A DNA stretch of 8,846 nt from Nitrososphaeraceae archaeon (GCA_030038695.1 JASHSN010000122.1:1-8846), one strand, 5' to 3'. Shown: positions 1 through 5,260, counted from the stretch's first letter. The notes: generated by a model not told the origin, from the sequence alone. A program made the numbers and translations.

Positions 1-560
1 ACGAAGCATTCGACCTTGACATTCTTGGAAACCATACTGGGGCTATAAAATATTATGATAAAGCCTTGGCTATAAATCCTAACGATACTTACGCATTAAA
101 TAACAAAATCCTAACCCTCGAGAATATAGGAAACTATACTGGGGCTATACTGTATTATGATAAAAAATTGGCTATGAATCCAAAAGATACTTACACATTA
201 GATAACAAAGCTGCAGCCCTTGAGATTCTTGGAAACCATACTGGGGCTATAAAATATTATGATAAAGCCTTGGCTATAAATCCTAACGATACTTACTCAT
301 TAGATAACAAAGGCACAGCCCTTGACGATTTAAGAAATTATACTGGGGCCATACTGTATTATGATAAAGCCTTGGCTATAAATCCAAAGGACGAAAGTGC
401 ATTAGATAACGAAGCATTCGACCTTGACATTCTTGGAAACCATACTGGGGCTATAAAATATTATGATAAAGCCTTGGCTATAAATCCTAACGATACTTAC
501 GCATTAAATAACAAAGCTTCAGCTTTAGAGGCATTAGGAAACCATACTGCAGCTAAACTA
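1..560 (+). repeat. Tandem 102-bp TPR-coding repeats with 204-bp higher-order period
   Basis: Units start at 3, 105, 207, 309, 411 and 513. Bases 1-107 are identical to 409-515, and 21-92 are identical to 225-296. Odd units encode GNHTGAIKYYDK and even units encode NYTGAILYYDK, so two-unit blocks (204 bp) have been copied. Identity at silent positions shows recent duplication or gene conversion rather than protein-level selection alone. Confidence 0.9.
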
Positions 561-671
561 TACGGCGGTTCTACTAATATGACAAAAAATAACACCTTAG
601 GAAACGGAAATGCTAGTAAGTTCCTAGAATATGAAACTTCTACCCACCATACACCCTCTCTGCCTACCTGA
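3..671 (+). CDS. TPR-repeat protein, 5' end outside window
   Basis: The frame is open from base 3 with no stop before it, so the gene starts left of the window; 222 residues are visible. It consists of tetratricopeptide repeats of 34 residues (helix pairs around LGNHTGAIKYYDKALAINP), the classic A-x-x-x-Y/F-x-x-A-L-x-x-x-P pattern. Five full units and one partial unit can be counted, then a 40-residue Asn/Ser/Thr-rich tail ending in TPSLPT. TPR arrays are protein-protein interaction scaffolds; no catalytic domain is visible, and the partner cannot be told. N-x-T sequons (NHT, NYT, NDT) recur in each unit, which would suit an exported glycoprotein, but the N-terminus that would show a signal peptide is missing. 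The last residues come from a block also present at 5916-6008 in another frame, so the C-terminus may be frameshifted. Confidence 0.85.
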   Translation, partial: EAFDLDILGNHTGAIKYYDKALAINPNDTYALNNKILTLENIGNYTGAILYYDKKLAMNPKDTYTLDNKAAALEILGNHTGAIKYYDKALAINPNDTYSLDNKGTALDDLRNYTGAILYYDKALAINPKDESALDNEAFDLDILGNHTGAIKYYDKALAINPNDTYALNNKASALEALGNHTAAKLYGGSTNMTKNNTLGNGNASKFLEYETSTHHTPSLPT

Positions 672-735
672 TAATACAAATCCAATATCTGATCACTAAT
701 TTGGAGTATAATCTGTTCTAAACACCCCTTTTTTT
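641..735 (+). repeat. Shared gene-tail block, copy 1
   Basis: From TACCCACCATACACCC through the T-tract this aligns with the reverse complement of 5916-6008. It has one missing C inside the CCC(C)TCTCTG stretch and a few substitutions. Read in the frame used by the other copy, and with that C restored, it would encode YPPYTPLCLPDN, then ISDH and a stop. Here the TPR frame instead reads STHHTPSLPT and stops earlier. The match continues past both stop codons into the likely terminator. Confidence 0.8.
729..735 (+). terminator. T-tract terminator after the TPR gene
   Basis: A run of seven T follows CACCCC, 58 bp past the TPR stop. Archaeal termination commonly uses such T-runs without needing a hairpin. 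The equivalent run is conserved in the copy of this block at 5916-5922 on the other strand. Confidence 0.5.
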
Positions 736-850
736 ACGGTTTACAAATCGCGTGTATTAGGTATCATTTCTAAGTTCAGTGATTTGAAATATTGTAATTA
801 TACAAAAGGTAATTAATAGTGCTACCCTTGCCATTTTCATATCATCATCT

Positions 851-1213
851 GTAATTAACGTTTATGTAGACGAGGCTGGCCATTTGGGATTCGGTGATAA
901 GGCGTCAAGATATTTTATTGTGGCCTATACAATAATAGAACAACCGGGGCGGATTTCAGTGGATACACAGCGTTTGCTAAAGACTTTAAATAATAAACGT
1001 TATCCCATTGATGAATTCAAGTTTAGTAACGACAACGAGTACATACGCATTTGGAAGTCTGCTTAAACATCCAGACTTCAATAAATAAGTGGAGTGTCTT
1101 ATAATGTCGGTACTCATGTCCATAATCTCTCTAATAATTTTTTACTGAAAAGTAATAAAAGTTTCGAGAAATATGAACCGTATAGATATTATGAGTATAC
1201 TCCTTCACTATAG
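851..1213 (+). pseudogene. Decayed DUF3800-family protein gene
   Basis: The frame reads VINVYVDEAGHLGFGDK then YFIVAYTIIEQ and EFKFSNDNEYIR. DUF3800 proteins begin with a short beta strand and a D-E-[SA]-G motif (an RNase H-like fold with acidic site residues), followed by an aromatic-rich strand and an E-F-K-x-S segment; this order matches. No ATG precedes the motif; the only start in frame is TTG at 884, which would remove the DEAG motif. Stops lie at 1064 (TAA) and 1082 (TAA), then the same frame reopens as SGVSYNVGTHVHNL and ends at TAG 1211. Intact members are usually well over 200 residues. Reading KHPDFN across the stops in another frame suggests small compensating indels. The family assignment rests on motif memory only. 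DUF3800 genes are often found near defence and mobile regions. Confidence 0.55.
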
Positions 1214-1236
1214 GTAGCGGATATATTCATCAACTA

Positions 1237-1272
1237 GGACGTTCGACGAATGCTCCACAATCATGATATATG
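1237..1272 (+). promoter_or_regulatory. Palindrome-TATA promoter element, copy 1 (centre 1246)
   Basis: The core TTCGACGAA (1242-1250) is a perfect dyad about A1246. The outer arms GGACG/TGCTCC are poorly paired, making this the weakest copy. ATATATG (1266-1272) lies in exactly the same register after the core as TATATATG in the copy at 8633. The downstream gene is the secreted peptide at 1335. Binding by a dimeric regulator is inferred. Confidence 0.45.
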
Positions 1273-1314
1273 GGTGGGCATTATGCATAGCTTAACCTGT
1301 AAGACCCATATATC
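1265..1314 (+). repeat. 11-bp perfect inverted repeat carrying two TATA-like boxes
   Basis: GATATATGGGT (1265-1275) and ACCCATATATC (1304-1314) are exact reverse complements separated by 28 bp. Each arm is also TATA-like. The second arm is centred about 26 bp before ATG 1335, the spacing expected of a leaderless archaeal promoter; the first sits in register with the palindrome centred at 1246. Confidence 0.6.
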
Positions 1315-1334
1315 TCATTCTTCTGTAATAAGTA

Positions 1335-1475
1335 ATGCATAACAGCACTAAATTCGCCTTCATCACCTTAGCAGCAATTATGGCATCGATGATGTTTGTT
1401 CCCAAGCCTATTCTCTCGGCACAAGCTCAAGGGGGACCCATGTCTGGGATGAACATGTCAGACCGCCTCCCCTGA
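1335..1475 (+). CDS. Small secreted Met-rich peptide, 46 aa
   Basis: The ORF starts at ATG 1335 and encodes 46 residues. Residues 1-31 form a clear export signal: polar MHNSTK, hydrophobic FAFITLAAIMASMMFV, then PILSAQAQ with likely cleavage after AQA. The mature part, GGPMSGMNMSDRLP, is only about 14 residues, with M-S-G-M-N-M spacing like methionine motifs that bind copper(I) in periplasmic copper proteins. That role is an inference from three methionines. A TATA-like ACCCATATATC lies about 26 bp upstream, so the transcript could be leaderless, and a palindromic element lies about 90 bp upstream. It may also be the truncated N-terminus of a longer secreted cupredoxin-like or Met-rich protein, since the stop falls directly after the motif. 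No recognised family. Confidence 0.55.
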   Translation: MHNSTKFAFITLAAIMASMMFVPKPILSAQAQGGPMSGMNMSDRLP

Positions 1476-1545
1476 GGCTAGAGAATATCTACACACTACA
1501 TCAAGGCTCACTCCGTACAGACTAGTAACCACTTTATTTTTTGTA

Positions 1546-1601
1546 ATGATTTTGTAGATATTTCGCAACTACATAGTTGCCATGATTTTGTCGATATCTA
1601 C
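1546..1601. repeat. Nested direct and inverted repeats around a 16-bp palindrome
   Basis: ATGATTTTGTAGATAT (1546-1561) recurs as ATGATTTTGTCGATAT (1582-1597), 15 of 16 bases alike and 36 bp apart. Between them GCAACTACATAGTTGC (1565-1580) is a 7+2+7 palindrome. GTAGATAT (1554-1561) is also inverted as ATATCTAC (1594-1601). Function unknown; an operator or an RNA hairpin would both fit. Confidence 0.5.
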
Positions 1602-1752
1602 GACATTTTGCCGCATACCAACGTTCTTTCTTTGTAGGGATTCTGATACCAATGAGGATGATGCAAGCCATTTTCTTTTAGTGGTATGCACTGAAGTACA
1701 ATCCGCACACATTACATCTTCTTCTTTCCAAGAACTGACAAATATCAGACCT
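1598..1752 (-). pseudogene. Possible decayed C2H2 zinc-finger fragment
   Basis: On the minus strand the frame from 1752 reads LERRRCNVCGLYFSAYH and stops at 1678. A shifted frame continues KENGLHHPHWYQNP and stops at 1598. C-x2-C-G followed by F and a His-rich segment resembles a C2H2 finger such as the one in the gene at 7869, broken by one frameshift. There is no start codon. Weak call: short zinc-knuckle patterns arise by chance. Confidence 0.22.
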
Positions 1753-1764
1753 TTACGTGATTAG

Positions 1765-2190
1765 TTCTGACATACTGACGAGTTCCTAAACTAAACGAAG
1801 AGTCAGCCGCTTGCACTCTGCTTGATTTGATGAAAGCCAGAGTATCTTATTGCCAAGAATAGCCAGGTTGATAATGTTCTGATTTACATTTGCCATTTTG
1901 TATTTCATGTTCCGGTATATCTACATAGAGTTCTTAGCATCACACGGTAAGAAAATATTATACTGTTATTCTTTTTGTCTTCGAACAGAATACACCGACC
2001 GCCTTTATTCAAACCACGGATAGTAGCGGAAGCATATATACAAGTCTATAGGACAGTAACAAAATTCAGGTTTGGTTTTTTTAGGTGTCCGTATCGTTAT
2101 TGATAAAGAAAAAGAATTGAGCTATTGTAAAGTGGTGAGTAATCCAACTTTACAAGGGCATACGGTCTCGTCATCTATCAGATGAGCGCA
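1765..2190. other. Stretch without a supported gene
   Basis: The only ATG-initiated minus-strand ORF of note is 1896 down to 1786 (36 codons, starting MANVNQNIINLAILG), which has no recognisable family or promoter and is not called. A strong hairpin lies at 2125-2155. Confidence 0.5.
2125..2155. repeat. Perfect 9-bp inverted repeat
   Basis: TTGTAAAGT (2125-2133) and ACTTTACAA (2147-2155) pair exactly with a 13-nt loop. No T-run follows, so a terminator is unlikely. A second small hairpin, CATCT-ATC-AGATG, follows at 2172-2184. Confidence 0.5.
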
Positions 2191-2400
2191 TTAAATAGAC
2201 CTATTGTGGGTCTGAATCGAATGTCCACATCCTTCACAATCATAATCTATAGTGATGTGCACTCGAGTGGTTCGCTTCTCTACCCACGGTGTCATGAGCG
2301 CCAACTTGCGACTAGAGGATTTAGAAATTAAACGTCGGTCCGAGCTTCCCCAAGGTACGCTAGTACGCGTACGTTCGTTTCGTAAGGTTTTATCTATACT
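2191..2400 (-). CDS. Possible zinc-knuckle protein fragment, minus strand
   Basis: The frame ends with VHITIDYDCEGCGHS then IQTHNRSI and a TAA at 2191. A beta strand leading into C-x2-C-G-H is typical of one half of a small zinc ribbon, but a second Cys pair is absent. No convincing start exists: ATG 2295 would leave 34 residues, and the longer frame to 2526 runs through the oppositely oriented gene at 2438. It may be the 3' remnant of a gene, or chance. The plus strand is also open here, which makes either reading uncertain. Confidence 0.22.
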   Translation of the reverse strand, partial: SIDKTLRNERTRTSVPWGSSDRRLISKSSSRKLALMTPWVEKRTTRVHITIDYDCEGCGHSIQTHNRSI

Positions 2401-2437
2401 CAGTTCTATACTTGTACCGGAAAAGTTATCTATAATA

Positions 2438-2572
2438 ATGAAAATAAATAGCAAGAATAAAGTATGTGCCGGCATCTTAGCGATAGTCGTAGTGTCCATC
2501 ATTTTTGTGGCAGACAAAGGGTTCACAAAGGCACTAGTAGAAGGGATGAGTATCGATGAATATCGTTATTAG
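2438..2572 (+). CDS. Small single-pass membrane or secreted peptide, 44 aa
   Basis: From ATG 2438 the product is MKINSKNKVCAG, a hydrophobic stretch ILAIVVVSIIFV (residues 13-24), then ADKGFTKALVEGMSIDEYRY. The basic N-terminus followed by one hydrophobic helix suits a signal anchor or uncleaved signal peptide. A TATA-like TCTATACT about 29 bp upstream of ATG agrees with a leaderless start. The frame is open further upstream to 2252, but that part (rich in Arg, poor in hydrophobic segments) does not look like the start of a membrane protein. The last 17 bases overlap the next gene, suggesting co-transcription. Family not recognised; it could be the N-terminus of a truncated secreted protein. 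Confidence 0.4.
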   Translation: MKINSKNKVCAGILAIVVVSIIFVADKGFTKALVEGMSIDEYRY

Positions 2573-2801
2573 CGAAGTTTCTTCAAACATCATGGCGAAG
2601 ATTTGTAGTCATAATAATAGAAACAGGAAAGTTACATTTGTGGATGCTTTTCACAATATTTGTATCAGCAAGAAGGACATATTATCATCACAACTTGAGG
2701 CATGCGAGAGACTTTTGAAGTGTTCTATAGATGAAGCCGACAAGAAGGCTATAGAAAAAGAGATTAGTGAGCTAAAGATGACATTAGATTTGATGTATTA
2801 A
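2556..2801 (+). CDS. Small helical protein, function unknown
   Basis: The 81-residue frame from ATG 2556 has an internal ATG at 2592 (MAKICSHNNRNRK) that may be the true start, giving 69 residues; the 12 residues before it are not distinctive. Residues from about 40 on (SSQLEACERLLKCSIDEADKKAIEKEISELKMTLDLMY) have strong heptad character and would form a helical hairpin or coiled coil. The N-terminal part has C-x-H (CSH) and H-x2-C (HNIC) pairs that could hold one zinc ion. My impression is that similar short proteins occur in soil Thaumarchaeota, but I cannot name a family. It overlaps the 3' end of the preceding small gene by 17 bp in another frame if 2556 is used. Confidence 0.6.
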   Translation: MNIVISEVSSNIMAKICSHNNRNRKVTFVDAFHNICISKKDILSSQLEACERLLKCSIDEADKKAIEKEISELKMTLDLMY

Positions 2802-2852
2802 TGTTGTAAAAGACTCCTCTACATATCTAAAGTTACTAAAATCAACAAATTT

Positions 2853-3071
2853 ATGAAATTTAAGTTAAGGAGGTCTTGCCCTAGCTTCTTAGGAGATAGG
2901 CTGTATAGGCCCGTTAATAATCATTACCGTAACACCAAGAAGGAGGAATACCATATATCTAAGTACACCATTGAGAACACTGTTTCCCCAATACATGTCC
3001 GGCTTCGTTCATCAAAGTTGTTAAATTTCCTTTCGTACGTGCAACGTACCTATGTTATTGGCTACCTATGA
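2853..3071 (+). CDS. Doubtful ORF, perhaps a transposase C-terminal remnant
   Basis: This 72-residue ORF is basic and begins MKFKLRRSCPSF. The segment FLGDRLYRPVNNHYRN then KKEEYHISKYTIENTV loosely follows the C-terminal pattern of IS4/IS5-type DDE transposases (G-D/E-x-x-x-S/R, then a Glu-bearing helix and a Y-N-I-x-R-like end). The match is by eye, and no inverted repeats or upstream catalytic residues are visible. It may equally be a chance frame. No promoter of leaderless type was seen at 2827. Confidence 0.22.
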   Translation: MKFKLRRSCPSFLGDRLYRPVNNHYRNTKKEEYHISKYTIENTVSPIHVRLRSSKLLNFLSYVQRTYVIGYL

Positions 3072-3197
3072 TATGGAAGTAGCGTGGTTGCAGCATTGAA
3101 CAACTGTAGCACAAATAACCTGTTACAGTAGCGTATGTAGACCTACGGTGGAACAAAGGTACTAACCCTGTAAATACTTCAGTCGCGTATCAGTATA

Positions 3198-3350
3198 ATG
3201 GATGATTCTTCCAGTAGATATACAAATCTTACATTACCTCTTGTTTATAACGCTCCCACATGCGATATCTGCGGCCAGCCTAAAGTAGACATATATCAGG
3301 ATGAAGGTATTTTCTGCCTAGAATGCTGGAAAAAGAAGACAGAACCTTAG
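3198..3350 (+). CDS. Small zinc-ribbon protein, 50 aa
   Basis: From ATG 3198 the protein is MDDSSSRYTNLTLPLVYNAP followed by a two-knuckle zinc site: C22-D-I-C25-G and C40-L-E-C43, with 14 residues between the pairs. It ends in a basic KKKTEP. This is a complete single zinc ribbon with almost nothing else, as in many small archaeal zinc proteins thought to bind nucleic acid or protein partners; no specific role can be assigned. TAAATA at 3171-3176 lies about 24 bp before ATG, fitting a leaderless transcript. A close paralogue lies on the minus strand at 7429-7665, about 84% alike by eye at the DNA level over roughly 120 bp and ending at the same codon, but with a different N-terminus. It is too short for standard gene callers. 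Confidence 0.7.
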   Translation: MDDSSSRYTNLTLPLVYNAPTCDICGQPKVDIYQDEGIFCLECWKKKTEP

Positions 3351-4019
3351 GAAGAGCCTGAGATTTCGTATGTTGTCGGCGACGTAACACACACGATGAT
3401 GGATTAAATTTATTGAAGAGCTTTCATGCTGTGAGCATGTGTGAAATGTGTTCAATGACTCGAATGAAGCGAAAAGTCGCGTTGGCAGAGGTATACTAGT
3501 TTATCAAATTCGGAATGTAACGTCATGGCATGATGGCAGACCATTCGATTTCCTATTCAACAGATATATCTTTCGTGATTTGCTTACTGGGGTGTTTATC
3601 GTCAGCATTTTCTAATTGTGACGCTAACATTTTGATATTTAATATGCGGTAGTCACTTCTAATATATCGCAGATGACTATTGGGAGAATAACGGACTGAA
3701 CTGCATGTCCGAATACCTTCACTAAACAGGAATTCGCTTGGAAGTCAGGTCCATTAATTGCAACTGCATACACAGGTTCTCATGGTAGTTGACTTGTGTT
3801 TTTGTTCAAAAGAGCATAAGCATGATGGCGTTTTAGTTTTTTCTCCATTTTATCATACAGTATCCAGATATAATTAAGAAGAGAAACATTCCTAGTTATT
3901 GAAATGTGAAGCTTCTAACGCATGTATTCGATTATTTAGAAAATTATTTAGGTTAGTTTGGACATCTTTTACTATGATAGAACCGAGATTCAATAAGAGG
4001 TGGTTATAAATTTAGAATT
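3351..4019. other. Stretch without a clear gene
   Basis: Contents are a small hairpin CATGCT-GTG-AGCATG (3425-3439), an isolated TCGGCGA core at 3375 without matching arms, and a minus-strand frame described separately. The last 40 bp hold the promoter and possible original start of the secreted gene at 4020. Confidence 0.5.
3553..3744 (-). CDS. Possible short or 5'-truncated minus-strand ORF
   Basis: The frame is open for 63 residues, reading RYSPNSHLRYIRSDYRILNI then KMLASQLENADDKHPSKQIT and a stop at 3553. The only ATG is at 3630, which would give 25 residues (MLASQLENADDKHP...). TAATATAT at 3660-3667 is about 33 bp before that ATG. Composition is protein-like and charged, but no family is recognised, and a gene remnant or chance are both possible. 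Confidence 0.22.
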   Translation of the reverse strand, partial: LPSEFLFSEGIRTCSSVRYSPNSHLRYIRSDYRILNIKMLASQLENADDKHPSKQITKDISVE

Positions 4020-4397
4020 TTGATATGTTCCACGATTATCCTTCCAGCAGCAATCTTGTTATATTTGTTGTTGACGGCCTCTGACTCTGACAAAGCTCAG
4101 GCATATCCACTAACAACGAAATTCCAGTCTAGAACCTCGGATGACATGTTAGCTAAGGTACTTATCGACGAGGCTATTCAGGCACTACAAAATGGAAATA
4201 GGACTACGGCCATTAAATATCTGATAGCTGCCGATCAAGGATTGAATGGTGGATTAGAAAATGCAAGTTCAGTTGAACCAAGTTTTATCGTAGAATATCT
4301 TGTGCAATTAATGCGAACCGGTACTAACAGTGTTACTAATAATAAAGCACTTGTATACCTAAACTTGGTTGATAGTCAGTTGGTATATGTTGAATGA
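4020..4397 (+). CDS. Secreted helical-repeat protein, N-terminal part of a frameshifted gene
   Basis: The start used is TTG 4020, the only one in frame before the signal segment. STIILPAAILLYLLLTASDS then DKAQA resembles a signal peptide ending around A-Q-A. Two helical repeats follow: ALQNGNRTTAIKYLIAADQGL (about 56-76) and NKALVYLNLVDSQL (about 108-121), a TPR-like pattern I associate with thaumarchaeal exported proteins. The frame stops at 4395, just before the sequence continues as a PsbP-like domain in the +1 frame. The n-region before the signal is odd: ATG 3974 in another frame gives MIEPRFNKRWL, while the used frame upstream reads RGGYKFRI without ATG. A basic n-region therefore seems split by a second indel near 3995. 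Confidence 0.6.
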   Translation: MICSTIILPAAILLYLLLTASDSDKAQAYPLTTKFQSRTSDDMLAKVLIDEAIQALQNGNRTTAIKYLIAADQGLNGGLENASSVEPSFIVEYLVQLMRTGTNSVTNNKALVYLNLVDSQLVYVE

Positions 4398-4956
4398 ATC
4401 CAATACTAATACCGCAATACCTGGACATGTTTTCTTGACATATAGGAATCAAAAATATGGAATAAAAATGCAATACCCGTATTATTGGAGTATCGATGGT
4501 AATAGTTATCCTGCAGGAAAAATAGGTACTCAAGTTGTATCTTTCTTTTTACCTAGTGGCGGTAGTGATCTCCCCATTGTGAGTATAGGAATAGATAATT
4601 TATCTAAATCATTTAGAGATCTTCCAGTACACTTAGATGAATATCTTCGATTGTCTCTTAAATACAAGAATTCTACCGGATTTCCTGGCTTCAAACTAAT
4701 TCAATCTAATGTAAATTATAATGCCGGTAAAAATGGTACTCGGAGCTTATTTGGAGGGAATAACGTATATAAAATAATCTGGTCATATAATCATCCTACG
4801 TACGGAATGAGGAAATCCATCGAGTTCGGAACAATAGTAGGAGGAAATAAAGGATTCTTCATTGACTACACTACATCAGGAAGAAAGTTCTTAAAATATT
4901 TGCCAACAACTGAGAAGATGATAACTTCTCTTGCTATAGCTATGCCCGCGAAATAA
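4369..4956 (+). CDS. PsbP-like domain, C-terminal part of the frameshifted secreted gene
   Basis: The frame is open from TTG 4369; the first ATG is 4387, giving 189 residues and overlapping the previous stop by 11 bp. HVFLTYRNQKYGIKMQYPYYW is the typical opening of thaumarchaeal PsbP-related domains (Y-x-x-x-x-Y-G-I-x-x-x-Y-P-x-x-W). It is followed by VVSFFLPS, a D-E-Y-L-R-L-S-L helix, NNVYKIIWSY and an ending KYLPTTEKMITSL, all in family order. In plants PsbP belongs to photosystem II; the archaeal homologues are exported proteins of unknown role. This part alone has no signal peptide, so secretion needs fusion to the upstream part. A one-base insertion (or two-base loss) around 4370-4395 explains the split. 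Translational coupling at ATG 4387 is an alternative. Confidence 0.75.
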   Translation: MIVSWYMLNESNTNTAIPGHVFLTYRNQKYGIKMQYPYYWSIDGNSYPAGKIGTQVVSFFLPSGGSDLPIVSIGIDNLSKSFRDLPVHLDEYLRLSLKYKNSTGFPGFKLIQSNVNYNAGKNGTRSLFGGNNVYKIIWSYNHPTYGMRKSIEFGTIVGGNKGFFIDYTTSGRKFLKYLPTTEKMITSLAIAMPAK

Positions 4957-4988
4957 TCGTGTCTTGCTATATCTGGAAAAAATCAAGC

Positions 4989-5025
4989 TAGATAATCCTT
5001 CTAGTACACTCGCCGACTATACTAG
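4989..5025 (-). promoter_or_regulatory. Palindrome-TATA element, copy 2 (centre 5013), pointing left
   Basis: CTAGTA (5001-5006) pairs with TACTAG (5020-5025) around a TCG-C-CGA core (5010-5016), with mismatches at two inner positions. Read on the minus strand the spacer GTACTAGAAGGATTATCTAG matches the copy at 8633 in register and places ATTATCTA (4989-4996) at the TATA position. Transcription would start near 4966 and run antisense into the 3' end of the PsbP-like gene. The plus-strand register gives only a poor TATA. Confidence 0.5.
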
Positions 5026-5049
5026 CTTAATTTTACTAAGGTTTTGACA

Positions 5050-5069
5050 GCTCGTATCGAGCGGCCGCT
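5050..5069. repeat. GC-rich hairpin and 10-bp palindrome
   Basis: GCTCG-TAT-CGAGC (5050-5062) is a perfect stem, overlapped by the palindrome AGCGGCCGCT (5060-5069). It stands out from AT-rich surroundings. No T-run follows. Confidence 0.4.
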
Positions 5070-5153
5070 GCAATAACCGCATCTTGAAGATATGGTGGTG
5101 AGACACTCATGCCAAAATACATCCGCTTTCAACCGCACAATCTCTTACTACGT

Positions 5154-5232
5154 CCATATCAAAAATAGGATATTACAAATATATTTCATTTTGGTACATT
5201 CGACGAGTGTACTAAAAACCTTAAATAATCCT
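5154..5232 (+). repeat. 79-bp intergenic element, copy A
   Basis: Starting at CCATATCAAAAATAGGATA, this aligns with the reverse complement of 6545-6623 at roughly 85-90% identity by eye with one 1-bp gap. It contains the palindrome and the TATA box described separately. Homology covers the AT-rich upstream part too, so the two copies are related by descent rather than sharing only a binding site. Confidence 0.75.
5191..5228 (+). promoter_or_regulatory. Palindrome-TATA promoter element, copy 3 (centre 5203)
   Basis: GTACA (5194-5198) and TGTAC (5208-5212) flank TTCGACGAG, a dyad with one T-G mismatch; outer bases TTG/TAA extend it to 25 bp. The spacer CTAAAAACC leads to TTAAATAA (5221-5228) as TATA box, centred 21 bp from the dyad centre. 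The start would be near 5250. Downstream are a 9-bp hairpin (5276-5299) and a doubtful ORF from 5261. Confidence 0.6.
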
Positions 5233-5260
5233 TTAATAGTACGTAAGTAGCTGCCATCAG

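Noticed and set aside
497..685. Minus-strand ORF sharing LYYQVGREG with a plus-strand ORF at 5963-6160
   Set aside because: Both are antisense shadows of the shared gene-tail block; the similarity comes from the DNA repeat, not from a gene.
1582..1764. Plus-strand 60-aa ORF
   Set aside because: No domain or promoter; the opposite strand has the more protein-like C-x2-C pattern.
3370..3384. TCGGCGA core resembling the palindrome family
   Set aside because: Arms do not pair beyond GTCG/CGAC and no TATA box is in register.
4163..4175. TCGACGA inside the secreted helical-repeat gene
   Set aside because: Lies in coding sequence (encoding L-I-D-E-A) without inverted arms.
5060..5069. AGCGGCCGCT (a NotI site) as a cloning linker
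   Set aside because: Flanking sequence is continuous native-looking DNA with an overlapping hairpin; no vector sequence is visible.
5111..5123. CCAAAATACATCC repeated near 6735
   Set aside because: A 13-mer shared in the same orientation, not in the same place relative to the 79-bp element; likely chance in AT-rich DNA.
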